From NCBI RefSeq assembly GCF_013618475.1, contig NZ_JABJVN010000005.1, positions 189,203 through 253,202 on the forward strand: a stretch of DNA of 64,000 nucleotides, written 5' to 3'. This DNA is from Saccharibacillus deserti. Its GTDB lineage: Bacteria; Bacillota; Bacilli; Paenibacillales; Paenibacillaceae. Within the stretch, counting starts at the first letter, position 1; every line of letters begins with the position of its first letter. Position numbers and translations under genes: made by a program. Below are positions 52,982-61,784 of this stretch, piece after piece. The notes under the pieces are model-generated. The model was not told the DNA's origin, did not search any database, and saw nothing but the letters and a program-made list of their open reading frames with translations.

Positions 52982-54444
52982 GGCTCAAAAGCAAAATCTA
53001 TCTCTATTCGTCGGTGCTGTTTGCGGCGCTGCTGGCGGCGGCCTGCATCTCGATCTACCTGCTGTTCGAGAAAATGTCGCTGGATGCGGAAAGCCTGCGC
53101 TTCGAGATGGAGGCGGAGCTGACCGCCGAGCGAATCAGCGAATCGGCTTCGCGTACCGCGCCGGACGACCTGCTGCGTGCCTATGCGCCGGCCGACGGCA
53201 TGCTGAGGGTCGTCCAGCCGGACGGGACAAGTCTGGCGCGTCCCGTGACGGCAAGCGAAGATACGCAGCTCAGCGAACGCCTCAGCAGCGAACCTTATGC
53301 CTATACGGCTTCGCATGCGGCCGAGCGCCTGAGCAGCGGCGGCAAAGGGTATATCCGGGTCTCCGTACCGGTGATCTGGCCCGACGGCGAAGTGCTGAGC
53401 GTTCAGGTCAGCCGCAGCATCGCCGATATCGAAGACCGTTTCGACGTACTGAAGACCGTACTGGTCATTGTGGCGCTGCTGGCCCTGATTCCGGCGGTAC
53501 TGGCCAGCACCGTGCTGGCGAACCGGATTGTCAGGCCGATTGCCGCGCTGACCGGCACGATGGGCGATATCCGGCGCAGCGGCCGGTTTCAGCAGATCGA
53601 GACGGGGCAGCGCCCCGGCGACGAACTGGCGGAGATGGGACGAACATTCAATGAAATGATCGGACTGCTGGAAGGGAACTTTGCGCGGCAGGAGCGTTTT
53701 GTCTCCGACGCTTCGCATGAGCTGAAGACGCCGCTAACCATTATCGAGAGCTACGCGAGCCTGTTGAAACGCAGAGGCAAAGACAGGCCCGAAGTGTTCG
53801 ACGAAGCGGTCGATGCCATCTTGTCCGAGTCCGTGCGGATGCGCGAGTTGACCGAGCGCCTGCTGCAGTTGGCCCGAAGCCCGGAAGCCGACCGGCTTGA
53901 GATCGCCGATACCGATCTGTCGGAATCGGCCGGAGAGTCGGCGCGGGCGTTCATGCGCGCTTACGGACGGGAGATCGAAGTGGAGGCGCCTCGGCCGGTC
54001 TTCGTCCGGACCGATGCGGCCAAGGTGCGGCAGCTGCTCTTCATACTGCTGGATAACGCGCGGAAATACAGCGAAGACCGGATTACGCTGACCGTGACCG
54101 GAGGCGAGGATAAGCCCGCCGAATTGAAAGTGGTCGACCGGGGAATCGGGATTTCCGAAGAAGAGCTGCCGAAAGTGTTCGACCGTTTCTATCGGGTGGA
54201 TACTTCCCGGACCCGCAGTACCGGCGCCGGAGGTTCGGGTCTTGGCCTGTCTTTGGCCCAGGATCTGGCCCAGGCTCTCGGGATCCGGATCGCGATGAAG
54301 AGCGAAGTCGGGGAAGGAACGGCGGTTACGCTGCATTTTCCGGCCGGAGAAACCGGCGACCGGGGAGGAGAGCGTTTTAGGCGCGATATTCTTCCGGCGC
54401 GCGGGCGGCGGTCCAGAAGCGAGGAAGGAGGGGAATCGCCATGA
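52978..54444 (+). CDS. Sensor histidine kinase (PepSY locus)
   Basis: A 488-residue kinase of the ArlS/CssS-like group. TM1 ~7-28 (LYSSVLFAALLAAACISIYLL), an external domain to ~155, TM2 ~160-185 (VLVIVALLALIPAVLASTVL), HAMP, acceptor His247 in SDASHELKTPLTIIESYASL, then N-box ILLDNARKYS, DRGIGI and GSGLGLSLA. The extreme C-terminus is an Arg/Gly-rich tail. ATG overlaps the regulator stop by 4 bp. Operonic with a PepSY protein that overlaps its stop by 4 bp. Confidence 0.92.
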   Translation: MRLKSKIYLYSSVLFAALLAAACISIYLLFEKMSLDAESLRFEMEAELTAERISESASRTAPDDLLRAYAPADGMLRVVQPDGTSLARPVTASEDTQLSERLSSEPYAYTASHAAERLSSGGKGYIRVSVPVIWPDGEVLSVQVSRSIADIEDRFDVLKTVLVIVALLALIPAVLASTVLANRIVRPIAALTGTMGDIRRSGRFQQIETGQRPGDELAEMGRTFNEMIGLLEGNFARQERFVSDASHELKTPLTIIESYASLLKRRGKDRPEVFDEAVDAILSESVRMRELTERLLQLARSPEADRLEIADTDLSESAGESARAFMRAYGREIEVEAPRPVFVRTDAAKVRQLLFILLDNARKYSEDRITLTVTGGEDKPAELKVVDRGIGISEEELPKVFDRFYRVDTSRTRSTGAGGSGLGLSLAQDLAQALGIRIAMKSEVGEGTAVTLHFPAGETGDRGGERFRRDILPARGRRSRSEEGGESP

Positions 54445-55367
54445 AACGAAGAACGGCATGGGCGGCAGCATTCCTGCTGGCGCTCGCTGTGGCCGGCGGG
54501 CTGCTGGTCTGGAGCCCCTGGAGTTCGGCAGAGCCTTCGCTTACGCGGACGGAAGCCGAGAAGAAGCTGCTCAAACTGTACTCGGGCCGGATCGAGTCGG
54601 CCCGCCAAACCGGAGAGTTGTACGAAATGCAGCTTCGGACCGAAGCGGGACTGTATACCGTCAAGCTGTACGCGGCGGACGGCCGGGTCGAGTCGATCCG
54701 GCGGCTTGAAGCGGCGGCGGCTCCGCCGCGCGAAATCATAAGCCGGAGCGAGATCAAGGCCCGGCTTGAGCGGCAGGCGGGTGTCCGGGTCGAGCGGCTT
54801 GAACTGGAAAAGGGCAGCGGGGAATCGCGTCTGTATGCGGCGGAACTGACCGAAGCTTCGGGCGAACGCCGCGGACTTACGATCGACGCGTATACCGGAG
54901 AAACGCTGACGGATGCGCCGCTGCCCGGCAGCGGCGCATCCGCGGGCGGACAGGTGCCGGACGAAGATCCGTCGCCGCCGCAGGAACCCGGTGACGGCAT
55001 TCCGTCTTCCGGGGGAAGCCCCGCTTCGCCTGACGATCCCGGAGGCGCAAATGCCCGGCTGCTGAGCGAGCGGCAGGCCAAAGCCGCGGCTGCCGCCGCG
55101 CTTGGCGTCGAATCCGGTGCCGTGGAAGACAGCGACGCCGAACTGCGCAGCGAAGAAGACGGGCAGGCATATTATCTGGTCGACGTCGAATTGAAGACCG
55201 GCCGCCAAGCCGAGGTGCAGATCAACGCCGTATCCGGAGCGATGCAGACGATTACCTGGGACGAAGAGGAGGACAGCGATTCCGACCCGCCGTCTTCCGG
55301 ACAGGAAGATTCTCCGAATCCGGACGATGACTCGGATCCAGACGAGAGCAGCGACGAGGATACGTAA
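54441..55367 (+). CDS. Exported PepSY-domain protein
   Basis: A 308-residue protein with an N-terminal signal/anchor (WAAAFLLALAVAGGLLVW, residues ~7-24), and about three PepSY-like units: residues ~35-95, ~100-165 (ending GLTIDAYTGETL) and ~210-275 (AKAAAAAALGV...VEIQINAVSGAM form). A Pro/Gly/Ser linker separates them and the tail is Asp/Ser-rich. PepSY domains are thought to inhibit proteases or sense them outside the cell. It is translated with the kinase (4-bp overlap), so it may be the sensor's partner. Confidence 0.82.
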   Translation: MKRRTAWAAAFLLALAVAGGLLVWSPWSSAEPSLTRTEAEKKLLKLYSGRIESARQTGELYEMQLRTEAGLYTVKLYAADGRVESIRRLEAAAAPPREIISRSEIKARLERQAGVRVERLELEKGSGESRLYAAELTEASGERRGLTIDAYTGETLTDAPLPGSGASAGGQVPDEDPSPPQEPGDGIPSSGGSPASPDDPGGANARLLSERQAKAAAAAALGVESGAVEDSDAELRSEEDGQAYYLVDVELKTGRQAEVQINAVSGAMQTITWDEEEDSDSDPPSSGQEDSPNPDDDSDPDESSDEDT

Positions 55368-55398
55368 CAGGCCCAAGAACGTTTGGCCGCATCCATCC

Positions 55399-55437
55399 AA
55401 GACCGTTTCCGGGGAGACTTCGGGAACGGTCTTTTTT
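55399..55437 (+). terminator. Intrinsic terminator
   Basis: AAGACCGTTTCC pairs with GGAACGGTCTT (one bulge) and is followed by six T. Confidence 0.8.
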
Positions 55438-55556
55438 CTCACCGAATTCTAATGAAGCTCTCCCCTCCTTCTCAGACAGGAGCGTTAATCTAAGAGTGCG
55501 GCAGGGAACAGAAACAAGTCCTGCAAATTAGAGAAGAGAAAGAGGAGGAGATTGAT

Positions 55557-56234
55557 ATGGTAAAACGCAAAATGATGATCGGAGCGGTAGCGGCGGCATT
55601 GACACTCGGAGGAACGGCGGCGCTGGCAAGCGGAGCGGGAACGGGAGCCGCTTCCACGCAGACAGGTGCGGCAGCCGTATCGGATTCCAAGACGATGATT
55701 TCCAAAACCCAAGCGAAAGAAATCGCGCTCAAAGCCCAAAAAGGAACGGTAGACGATATTGAACTCGAGACGCGCGCAGGCAAAACCTACTATGAAGTCG
55801 ATATCGACCGCACATCGGGAGATGTGGATGTTTGGGTCGACGCTTACAGCGGCTCGGTACTCAAAGTCGTGGAAGACGACGATCTAAACGATAACGACGA
55901 TGATCGCACAGGCGGTGCTTCGAATACGGGAGCCGCTGTCGCAGATGTCAAATATACGGCGGAGCAGGCCGCTTCCACGGCCGTGAAGCATGTCGGCGGA
56001 GGCAAAGTGACGGACAACGACCTGGATGAAGAGGACGGCCGTTATGTGTACGAGATCGATATTCGGACTGCGACGGGCGAAGCCGATGTGACCGTGGATG
56101 CCCAAACAGGCAAAGTGCTGTCAAGCGATATCGACAGCGACGATGACGATAACGATAAGGATGACAACGATCGCGACAATGACGACGATAACGACAATGA
56201 CGACGATAACGACAGCGATGACGACGACAACTGA
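55557..56234 (+). CDS. Secreted PepSY protein with Asp/Asn-rich tail
   Basis: A 225-residue exported protein with signal peptide (KMMIGAVAAALTLGGTAALA, cleavage near residue 25). Two PepSY-like units follow: residues ~48-103 (SKTQAKEIALKAQKGTVDD and DVWVDAYSGSVLKV) and ~130-193 (TAEQAASTAVKHVGGGKVTD and VTVDAQTGKVL). The last ~35 residues are almost only Asp, Asn, Lys, Arg and Ser (DNDRDNDDDNDNDDDNDSDD), strongly acidic and likely to bind calcium or the wall. ATG follows GGAGG by 8 nt. Lies downstream of the RR-kinase-PepSY operon with its own terminators. Confidence 0.85.
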   Translation: MVKRKMMIGAVAAALTLGGTAALASGAGTGAASTQTGAAAVSDSKTMISKTQAKEIALKAQKGTVDDIELETRAGKTYYEVDIDRTSGDVDVWVDAYSGSVLKVVEDDDLNDNDDDRTGGASNTGAAVADVKYTAEQAASTAVKHVGGGKVTDNDLDEEDGRYVYEIDIRTATGEADVTVDAQTGKVLSSDIDSDDDDNDKDDNDRDNDDDNDNDDDNDSDDDDN

Positions 56235-56253
56235 GTGATCGGAAACGTCTGAA

Positions 56254-56279
56254 GAAGCGGGGCAGCCCGCTTCTTTTTT
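56254..56279 (+). terminator. Intrinsic terminator
   Basis: Perfect stem GAAGCGGG / CCCGCTTC with loop GCAG and six T. Confidence 0.87.
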
Positions 56280-56400
56280 GCTGCGTTCGCAAGACCAGGC
56301 AGCCCGGCAGACTCACAATAAGTGGATAGAAAGTCGTGTTTTCAAAATCCACCATCTATTTCCTGTTCTTTTGAAATGCTGTTATGGTAGCCTGTTAAAG

Positions 56401-56460
56401 CCCGTGTCGATAGACGGGTACCGGACAGAACCGAGCGTGTGCCGCCCGGTTCTGTCCGGT
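56401..56460 (+). promoter_or_regulatory. Two stem-loops in the leader of the DUF5050-like gene
   Basis: CCCGT/ACGGG (56401-56418) is followed by the perfect 14-bp stem ACCGGACAGAACCG / CGGTTCTGTCCGGT (56420-56460). Only TTT follows the second stem, 30 bp before the start codon; it may be an attenuator, a processing site or a protein-binding site. Confidence 0.5.
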
Positions 56461-56490
56461 TTATCAGCAGACGAAAGAGGGAAAACGAAC

Positions 56491-57789
56491 ATGCAAATCG
56501 GATGGAAATGGATGAAAAGATTGACGTTATCGGGGATGGCCGCGGCACTGATCGCAGCCGGAACAGCCGTACCTTCGACAGATGCGGCAGCACCGCGGCA
56601 GGCGGACGTGTATTACGTATCGGACGGAGACTTGTACCGGGTGGCGACGGACAGCGGCGTTTCGCAGCAGCTGCGCCGGAATTTCGACGGGACCGAGCTC
56701 AAGCCGGCCGGAGACTATATGTACTATCTGTACGACGACACGTCGACGACGCTGCTTCGTCTGTCGCTGACGGATTCGGTCGCCAAAGCTTCGAGTTTCA
56801 GCAAAGACAAGCGCGTGGTCCACTTCGATACCGAAGGCAATACGGTCTACGCGATGGACGATAAAGGAGTGCTGTACGCCGCGCCGGCCAATGCCGGCAA
56901 ACTGACCGACGGCGTCCAAATCACGGGAATGGCCGATCCTGATTTTCCGGCTTTTAAAGTGGTCGGAGACCGGATCTACTATAATGCGCTCAAAGATGGC
57001 CGAACAACCTGGGTCGCTTCCCAAAAAACGGACGGTACAGGCAGCGTGCAGTGGATTGCCAAAGGCGCTCTGGACAATGCCTATTACGCCCGGACCGACA
57101 GCAAACGCCTCTATCTGATGATCAACACCGACCCGCAGGAGTCCCAGTATTCGACCGACTGCATGGTGCTGTACTCGCTGCCCCTGCAGGGCGGAGCGGC
57201 CAAAGCGCTGAATGCCAAGTCGCCGCTTGACGCGAATGCGGTATACTCGGGAGCTTGGGCAAACGGCTATTACGCTTTCAACAAAGGGATTCGCCTAGGC
57301 GGAGACGGAGATTTCGACTATGCCAAAGGGCAGGGTTATGTCATCAGCGGCACGACAGGCAAAGTAATCAAGCTGCATACCGGCAGCGTACACGAGATTG
57401 CCAATGTCGGAAGCAGCAGCCTGGCGTTCAACGATGCCAAAGGCATTGCGTACGCCGCGACGATCGTGAACGGAAAAGTAACCAAAACCAAAAAACTTTC
57501 CGTAGGCAGCGTCGGCTATATCCGCAATCTGACGAACCAGGGCGTCGTGCGCTCGACAGTCGTGTTCGCCCAGAGCGGCGCCTATGTGCTGAACCCGGCG
57601 ACGCTCGCTCTCAAGAAAATGACCGGTGTCGAATGGGATCTGTGCCAGTACGAAGACGACGTGGAAGGCATCTTCTATGTGAACGCGGCGGACGGAGGAC
57701 GTCTGTACCGGATGAACGAGAACGGAACGAAAAGCGTCAAATTGACGGACGAGAAAGTATCGCGCATCGTTCTGATCGACAAAAAATAA
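56491..57789 (+). CDS. Secreted beta-propeller-like protein (DUF5050-like)
   Basis: A 432-residue exported protein with signal peptide (MKRLTLSGMAAALIAAGTAV, cleavage near residue 38). The mature part has repeating YYVSDGDLYRV-, YYNALKDGRT-, and LYLMINTDPQ-like strand pairs ending in a last blade VNAADGGRLYRMNENGTKSV, as in DUF5050 domains, which form propellers and read surface signals in Bacillales. No catalytic motif is visible. ATG follows GAGGG by 9 nt. Monocistronic. Confidence 0.78.
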   Translation: MQIGWKWMKRLTLSGMAAALIAAGTAVPSTDAAAPRQADVYYVSDGDLYRVATDSGVSQQLRRNFDGTELKPAGDYMYYLYDDTSTTLLRLSLTDSVAKASSFSKDKRVVHFDTEGNTVYAMDDKGVLYAAPANAGKLTDGVQITGMADPDFPAFKVVGDRIYYNALKDGRTTWVASQKTDGTGSVQWIAKGALDNAYYARTDSKRLYLMINTDPQESQYSTDCMVLYSLPLQGGAAKALNAKSPLDANAVYSGAWANGYYAFNKGIRLGGDGDFDYAKGQGYVISGTTGKVIKLHTGSVHEIANVGSSSLAFNDAKGIAYAATIVNGKVTKTKKLSVGSVGYIRNLTNQGVVRSTVVFAQSGAYVLNPATLALKKMTGVEWDLCQYEDDVEGIFYVNAADGGRLYRMNENGTKSVKLTDEKVSRIVLIDKK

Positions 57790-57833
57790 CAGTTTGAACG
57801 GATTGCGATTCCGGGAATCGGATTCGGCAGGTC

Positions 57834-57869
57834 AAAGGGAGGTTCCGCAGCTGCGGAATCTCCCTTTTT
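57834..57869 (+). terminator. Intrinsic terminator
   Basis: AAAGGGAG...TTCCGCA pairs with TGCGGAA...CTCCCTTT, with five T at the end. Confidence 0.87.
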
Positions 57870-58035
57870 GCCATTTGCCGCGAACGTAAGGCGATGGAGA
57901 GCGAACACCGCCTTACGCGTGCAGTAAGCAGGCGTTAAGACAAATCGATGGCCCGCTGCATGAATAAGACTTACTCTGGGAAAAACGCCGATATCGAAAC
58001 GATACCCGGGTATAAGCTTGGACAGAGGAGAAATC

Positions 58036-59010
58036 ATGAAAAGAATCGAATCGATCGACATACTGAGAGGGTTTGCGCTGCTGGGCATTTTGTTCATCAA
58101 TATGCAGCAGATGCTGCTTCCCGTTACGGATATTGAGGCAAGAGCGGCAGACCGGATCCTTTTCAATGGGTTCGAATATGGAATCAGCCACCGTTTTTTT
58201 GTTATTTTTTCTTTTTTGTTCGGAGCGGGATTTTATCTGTTTATGAAAAACGCCGAAGGAAGAGGGGAGAAGGCTTCGCTGCTTTTTGTACGCCGACTGC
58301 TGATTTTGCTGGCGATCGGGATCGGACATCATCTGTTTCAGCCGGGCGAGGTGCTGGTGTATTACGCGGTGCTCGGGTTTCTGCTGATGCCGTTTCGGCG
58401 GGCTAATGCTTGGATTCTGCTGGCTGCAGGTCTCGTTATGACCGGACTTGGCGTGTATTTGGGATCGATCTTCATGACCTATGGCATGTTTCTGCTGGGG
58501 TACGGCGCGGCAAGGATCGGACTGTTCGAGCCGGGCGCATACAGGGGAGGATTGCTCGCAGCCCAGCTGATTTCGCTGCTGCTGATCTATCCGTGTGCGC
58601 TGCTTCAGCGCACCGTGATGGATTCGACCGGATTCTACGATACGGCCAGCGCGATCGGCGGACTGCCGCTCAGCGTCTTCTATGTAACGACGATTCTGCT
58701 GCTGTGCGGCTCGCCTTCCGTTCGCCGCCGTTTGGGACCGCTTGGGAATATGGGACGGATGGCGCTGACGAACTATCTGATGCAGACGGCGGTCATCGTC
58801 TCGCTGTCCGCGCTGCTTGGTTGGGAAGGGACGATCGGACTGCCGCTGTTGAGCGCAGCTGCGGTTGTATTGTTGGCCGCACAGGCTCTGCTCAGTACAC
58901 TCTGGCTGCGCCGGTTTACCATGGGACCGTGCGAATACCTGTGGCGGCTCGGCACGTACGGGAGAAGGTCCGCCAAGCCGTTCCGCCGGCCGGTGCGCGA
59001 AGCGGCATAA
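58036..59010 (+). CDS. DUF418 family integral membrane protein
   Basis: A 324-residue membrane protein with about eight hydrophobic segments. The start RIESIDILRGFALLGILFIN is the hallmark of the heparan-alpha-glucosaminide-acetyltransferase-like/DUF1624 N-terminus, and the C-terminal half (from ~180, GGLLAAQLISLLLIY to ALTNYLMQTAVIV) is the DUF418 domain. Family members are thought to be acyltransferases or transporters; no evidence here picks one. ATG follows GAGGAG by 5-6 nt. Confidence 0.87.
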   Translation: MKRIESIDILRGFALLGILFINMQQMLLPVTDIEARAADRILFNGFEYGISHRFFVIFSFLFGAGFYLFMKNAEGRGEKASLLFVRRLLILLAIGIGHHLFQPGEVLVYYAVLGFLLMPFRRANAWILLAAGLVMTGLGVYLGSIFMTYGMFLLGYGAARIGLFEPGAYRGGLLAAQLISLLLIYPCALLQRTVMDSTGFYDTASAIGGLPLSVFYVTTILLLCGSPSVRRRLGPLGNMGRMALTNYLMQTAVIVSLSALLGWEGTIGLPLLSAAAVVLLAAQALLSTLWLRRFTMGPCEYLWRLGTYGRRSAKPFRRPVREAA

Positions 59011-59074
59011 GCGCCCTGTTTGCCTATGGGGTCGACAACGTTCCGTCCTATCCGTTTGATCCGGCGAAGCAGAC

Positions 59075-59111
59075 ACCAAAAAGCGTCTCCTCCAGGGAGA
59101 CGCTTTTTGGT
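59075..59111. terminator. Bidirectional terminator
   Basis: Perfect stem ACCAAAAAGCGTCTCC / GGAGACGCTTTTTGGT around a short loop; it serves the DUF418 gene and the converging SLH-like gene. Confidence 0.87.
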
Positions 59112-59133
59112 AGGGTAGCCGGTGCGCGGACGA

Positions 59134-59802
59134 TTATTCGGCTTCGATCAGGCTCGCCGAGAGCGCCGCTCCGTACAGAATATCCGCGGCGGCGGCACGG
59201 GTCAGAGGTTCGTTGGGGCGGATGCGTCCATCGGCATCAAGTTCCAGCATATCGAAAACGAGCGCCTGCTGCATCAGGCCGCTGCGGCCTTCCGGAATGG
59301 CGGCTTCGTCTTGGATCTCTACCGGGCTCAGGCGAAATACCGGCAAAGCGGCCTGCTGGTGACCTGCCAGAATCAAGAGGGAAGCAAACGAGGAACGGGT
59401 AGCCGGGGCATTCGGATCCAAGTCTTTCGGCAGATCGAGATCGCTGTGGGCCGCAATGATCAGCGTACCCGCATACCACGCCTTGTCGCTTGCTTTGGCG
59501 AAATAATCGGAAGCTTCGGGTTTGCGGATAAATTGAATATCGTCCATATTCAATTTGAATGTGTCTACGGCAAGGCGGATCGCCTGGGCGTTGGTCAGGG
59601 GATCCTGCGGGTTGAACCTTCCGTCCGGCGAACCGTTCAGCAGTCCTGCTTCGCGCAGAGTCAAGATCCGCGAAGCTTCCGGAATTCCTTGCAGGTCTCC
59701 AAAAGGCGCAGCCGCGTACGCCTGTCCGCCGGCCAGGGCTGCAAACAAGACAACCGCAGCGGCCGGAAGAGCCCATTTGCTTTTTGCAGGCTTCTTTTTC
59801 AC
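59134..59802 (-). CDS. Exported SLH-like protein
   Basis: A 222-residue protein with signal peptide (KWALPAAAVVLFAALAGG, cleavage near AYA at residue ~30). Residues ~33-80 (FGDLQGIPEASRILTLREAG, then LLNGSPDGRFNPQDPLTNAQ) and the C-terminus (MLELDADGRIRPNEPLTRAAAADIL) are S-layer-homology motifs, which bind pyruvylated wall polymers; the middle one (about 95-135) is divergent. GTG 59802 follows GGAGG by 9 nt. It divergently faces the MgtC gene. Confidence 0.82.
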   Translation of the reverse strand: MKKKPAKSKWALPAAAVVLFAALAGGQAYAAAPFGDLQGIPEASRILTLREAGLLNGSPDGRFNPQDPLTNAQAIRLAVDTFKLNMDDIQFIRKPEASDYFAKASDKAWYAGTLIIAAHSDLDLPKDLDPNAPATRSSFASLLILAGHQQAALPVFRLSPVEIQDEAAIPEGRSGLMQQALVFDMLELDADGRIRPNEPLTRAAAADILYGAALSASLIEAE

Positions 59803-59984
59803 CGGTTATTTCCTCCTTTAATCTCTCATGGATGCCTTCCAGACGGGGAAAGCGGAACAAATGTTGCGTCAATTGTAAAAAAAGCGGAGCAATTGTGTAA
59901 ACTCGGGGTAAAAAATAGCAGGCGTTCGTGAAATGCCGAATCAGAAGGATTCGCGTAAGGTTTGAATCGGAGAGGAGTCGGGCA

Positions 59985-60680
59985 ATGGGATATTTCAATA
60001 TGATCGATCTGCCGATGGAATTGGAGCATCTGCTCCGTATTCTGATCGCCGGCATGTGCGGAGCTTTGATCGGATACGAACGAAAAAGCAGACGCAAAGA
60101 AGCCGGAACGCGGACCCACTTCATTGTCGCGGTCGGTTCGGCGCTGATTATGGTCATTTCCAAATACGGATTTATGGATCTGGAAGGACGGGACGGCGTG
60201 CAGATCGACCCGACCAAAGTCGCTTCGGAGATTGTCAGCGGTATCGGATTCCTGGGCGCGGGCATGATCTTCATGCGCAAGTATACGATCAACGGGCTGA
60301 CTACGGCCGCAGGCATGTGGGCAACGGCGGGTGTCGGCATGGCAATGGGCGCGGGTCTGTATATCTTGGGCATTATCGCGACCCTGCTGATCTATCTGAC
60401 ACAGATCATGATGCACGGCAGCTTCAAAGGCCGCTTCGTCGCGTCCACGCACCGGCTGATCGTCACGGTCCGGCAGGAACAGGGAGCCTCCGAACAATTC
60501 AGGAAACGGATCGAAGAACGCGGACTGACGGTGATCGATTTCAAAGCGGGCGGCAAAGACCAAGAAAAGAAACAGCTGATTCTGGATATGGTCGTCCGGA
60601 TGCCCAAAGGCATGACCGCAGACCGATTGATGCCGCTGCTGGAAGAGAAAGAAGAGATTCTGGGGATCGAATTCAAATAA
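59985..60680 (+). CDS. MgtC/SapB family membrane protein
   Basis: A 231-residue membrane protein with about five hydrophobic segments in the first ~140 residues: AGMCGALIGYERKSRRKEAGTRTHF carries the family's charged signature (split here as GALIGYERKSRRKEAG), VASEIVSGIGFLGAGMIF and GLTTAAGMWATAGVGMAMG follow. The C-terminal ~80 residues form a soluble domain (ASTHRLIVTVRQEQGASEQF). Homologues respond to Mg2+ shortage or act on membrane potential. ATG 59985 has AGGAG about 7 nt upstream. Confidence 0.9.
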   Translation: MGYFNMIDLPMELEHLLRILIAGMCGALIGYERKSRRKEAGTRTHFIVAVGSALIMVISKYGFMDLEGRDGVQIDPTKVASEIVSGIGFLGAGMIFMRKYTINGLTTAAGMWATAGVGMAMGAGLYILGIIATLLIYLTQIMMHGSFKGRFVASTHRLIVTVRQEQGASEQFRKRIEERGLTVIDFKAGGKDQEKKQLILDMVVRMPKGMTADRLMPLLEEKEEILGIEFK

Positions 60681-60686
60681 AAAGCC

Positions 60687-60720
60687 AAAAAAAGAGAGGG
60701 GCATTCAGCCCCTCTCTTTT
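60687..60720. terminator. Bidirectional terminator overlapping the minus-strand stop codon
   Basis: AAAAGAGAGGGGC pairs perfectly with GCCCCTCTCTTTT around ATTCA. The minus-strand TPR-like gene ends inside this stem (stop 60705-60707), so its last codons form one arm. Confidence 0.85.
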
Positions 60721-61778
60721 AACAGTTGTTCGGCAAACCTATGATAGTAATCGTTGCCGTTGCGGGTATCGAGAGCGGAAGCGGTGGCGAAGGCTTCTTC
60801 CTCCAGCTTCGTACGAAGTTCTTCCGGCTTGCCCGCCAGCTCGTAGAACTTCGAGGAAGGCGGAAGATTCAGCACAAACGCTTCTTGGGTCCGGTTCAAT
60901 TTGCGCAGCAGCGCGGCGGCATTGAGCAGGAACATCATTCGGCTCAGCGGATCTTCATGCGATTCGACCTGCGGCAGATGCCGTTCCAGGATCGGCAGGG
61001 CACGATGCGGATCGACAACCGACAAATAGCCGATATGTTCGCCGAACTCCTCGACAAAGCTCAGATTATCCCGGATCATCCGGTAGCTCTTCGGCTGCAT
61101 GGCTTTGGCTTCGTCCCCGCGCCCCAGACGGTGAAGGGGAAGCAGCAGATAAGGCAGCGTGACATGCGGAATATGCGCGCAGCGCTGGAGCCCTTCGATG
61201 ATCGGTTTGGCTTTTTTGATAGCGGCTTCGTCCTTGCCGGTCCGCAGCAGGTAGCGGACCTGTTCGTCCAGCTCGCAGGCGGAGCAGTCGCTCATCTCGT
61301 CTTTTTTCAGTTTGCGGAACGCTTTGAGCGCTTCGCCCGCTTGGTCGAGATCGCCCATGTACATGGACAGACGGAAACGATAATACCAATACGTCCGCTC
61401 ACTGACTCCGTAAGACTCATAGCGGCTGCGCAGATCCTGAAGCAGCGATTCGATCTGTTCGGCCGGTACATCCGGGAATGAAGGCACATCGTCGATGACC
61501 CATTTGTAATTCCAATACAGCGTTCTGGCGTCGAAACGGTCCGGATTGCGGTCGTACTGGCCGAGCTGCCAGGAGTAGGCGACGATCGCTTTCATCGGAA
61601 ATCCGCCGTAGCTGCCCGCCTCCACGATCGCTTCGCGCGCTTCGTAACCGGAGTCGATGTCTCCCGCCAGGTCGGCAATTTCCGCAGCCCGTTCCAGCAG
61701 CGCGATTTTGGTTGCGCTGTAAGGCAGGTCGTAAGCCTGCTCCATCAAATCTTCGAATTCCAGCGTAAAGTCTTCCAC
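60705..61778 (-). CDS. TPR-like helical repeat protein paired with an Hsp90 homologue
   Basis: A 357-residue, nearly all-helical protein made of degenerate tetratricopeptide-like helix pairs (YSATKIALLERAAEIADLAG, DSGYEAREAIVEAGSYGGFP, MYMGDLDQAGEALKAFRKLK). A SDCSACELDEQV stretch carries two cysteines near residue 165. No signal or membrane segment. GTG 61778 is 6 bp after the stop of the Hsp90-like gene, so the two are co-expressed. TPR proteins are classical co-chaperones of Hsp90 in eukaryotes; in bacteria this pairing is uncharacterised, and the role here is inferred only from linkage. Confidence 0.78.
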   Translation of the reverse strand: MEDFTLEFEDLMEQAYDLPYSATKIALLERAAEIADLAGDIDSGYEAREAIVEAGSYGGFPMKAIVAYSWQLGQYDRNPDRFDARTLYWNYKWVIDDVPSFPDVPAEQIESLLQDLRSRYESYGVSERTYWYYRFRLSMYMGDLDQAGEALKAFRKLKKDEMSDCSACELDEQVRYLLRTGKDEAAIKKAKPIIEGLQRCAHIPHVTLPYLLLPLHRLGRGDEAKAMQPKSYRMIRDNLSFVEEFGEHIGYLSVVDPHRALPILERHLPQVESHEDPLSRMMFLLNAAALLRKLNRTQEAFVLNLPPSSKFYELAGKPEELRTKLEEEAFATASALDTRNGNDYYHRFAEQLLKERG

Positions 61779-61784
61779 CGCGTT

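Noticed and set aside
54189-55442. 417-codon minus-strand frame over the kinase-PepSY genes
   Set aside because: Antisense shadow of two well-supported genes; composition is Arg/Gly/Phe-rich noise.
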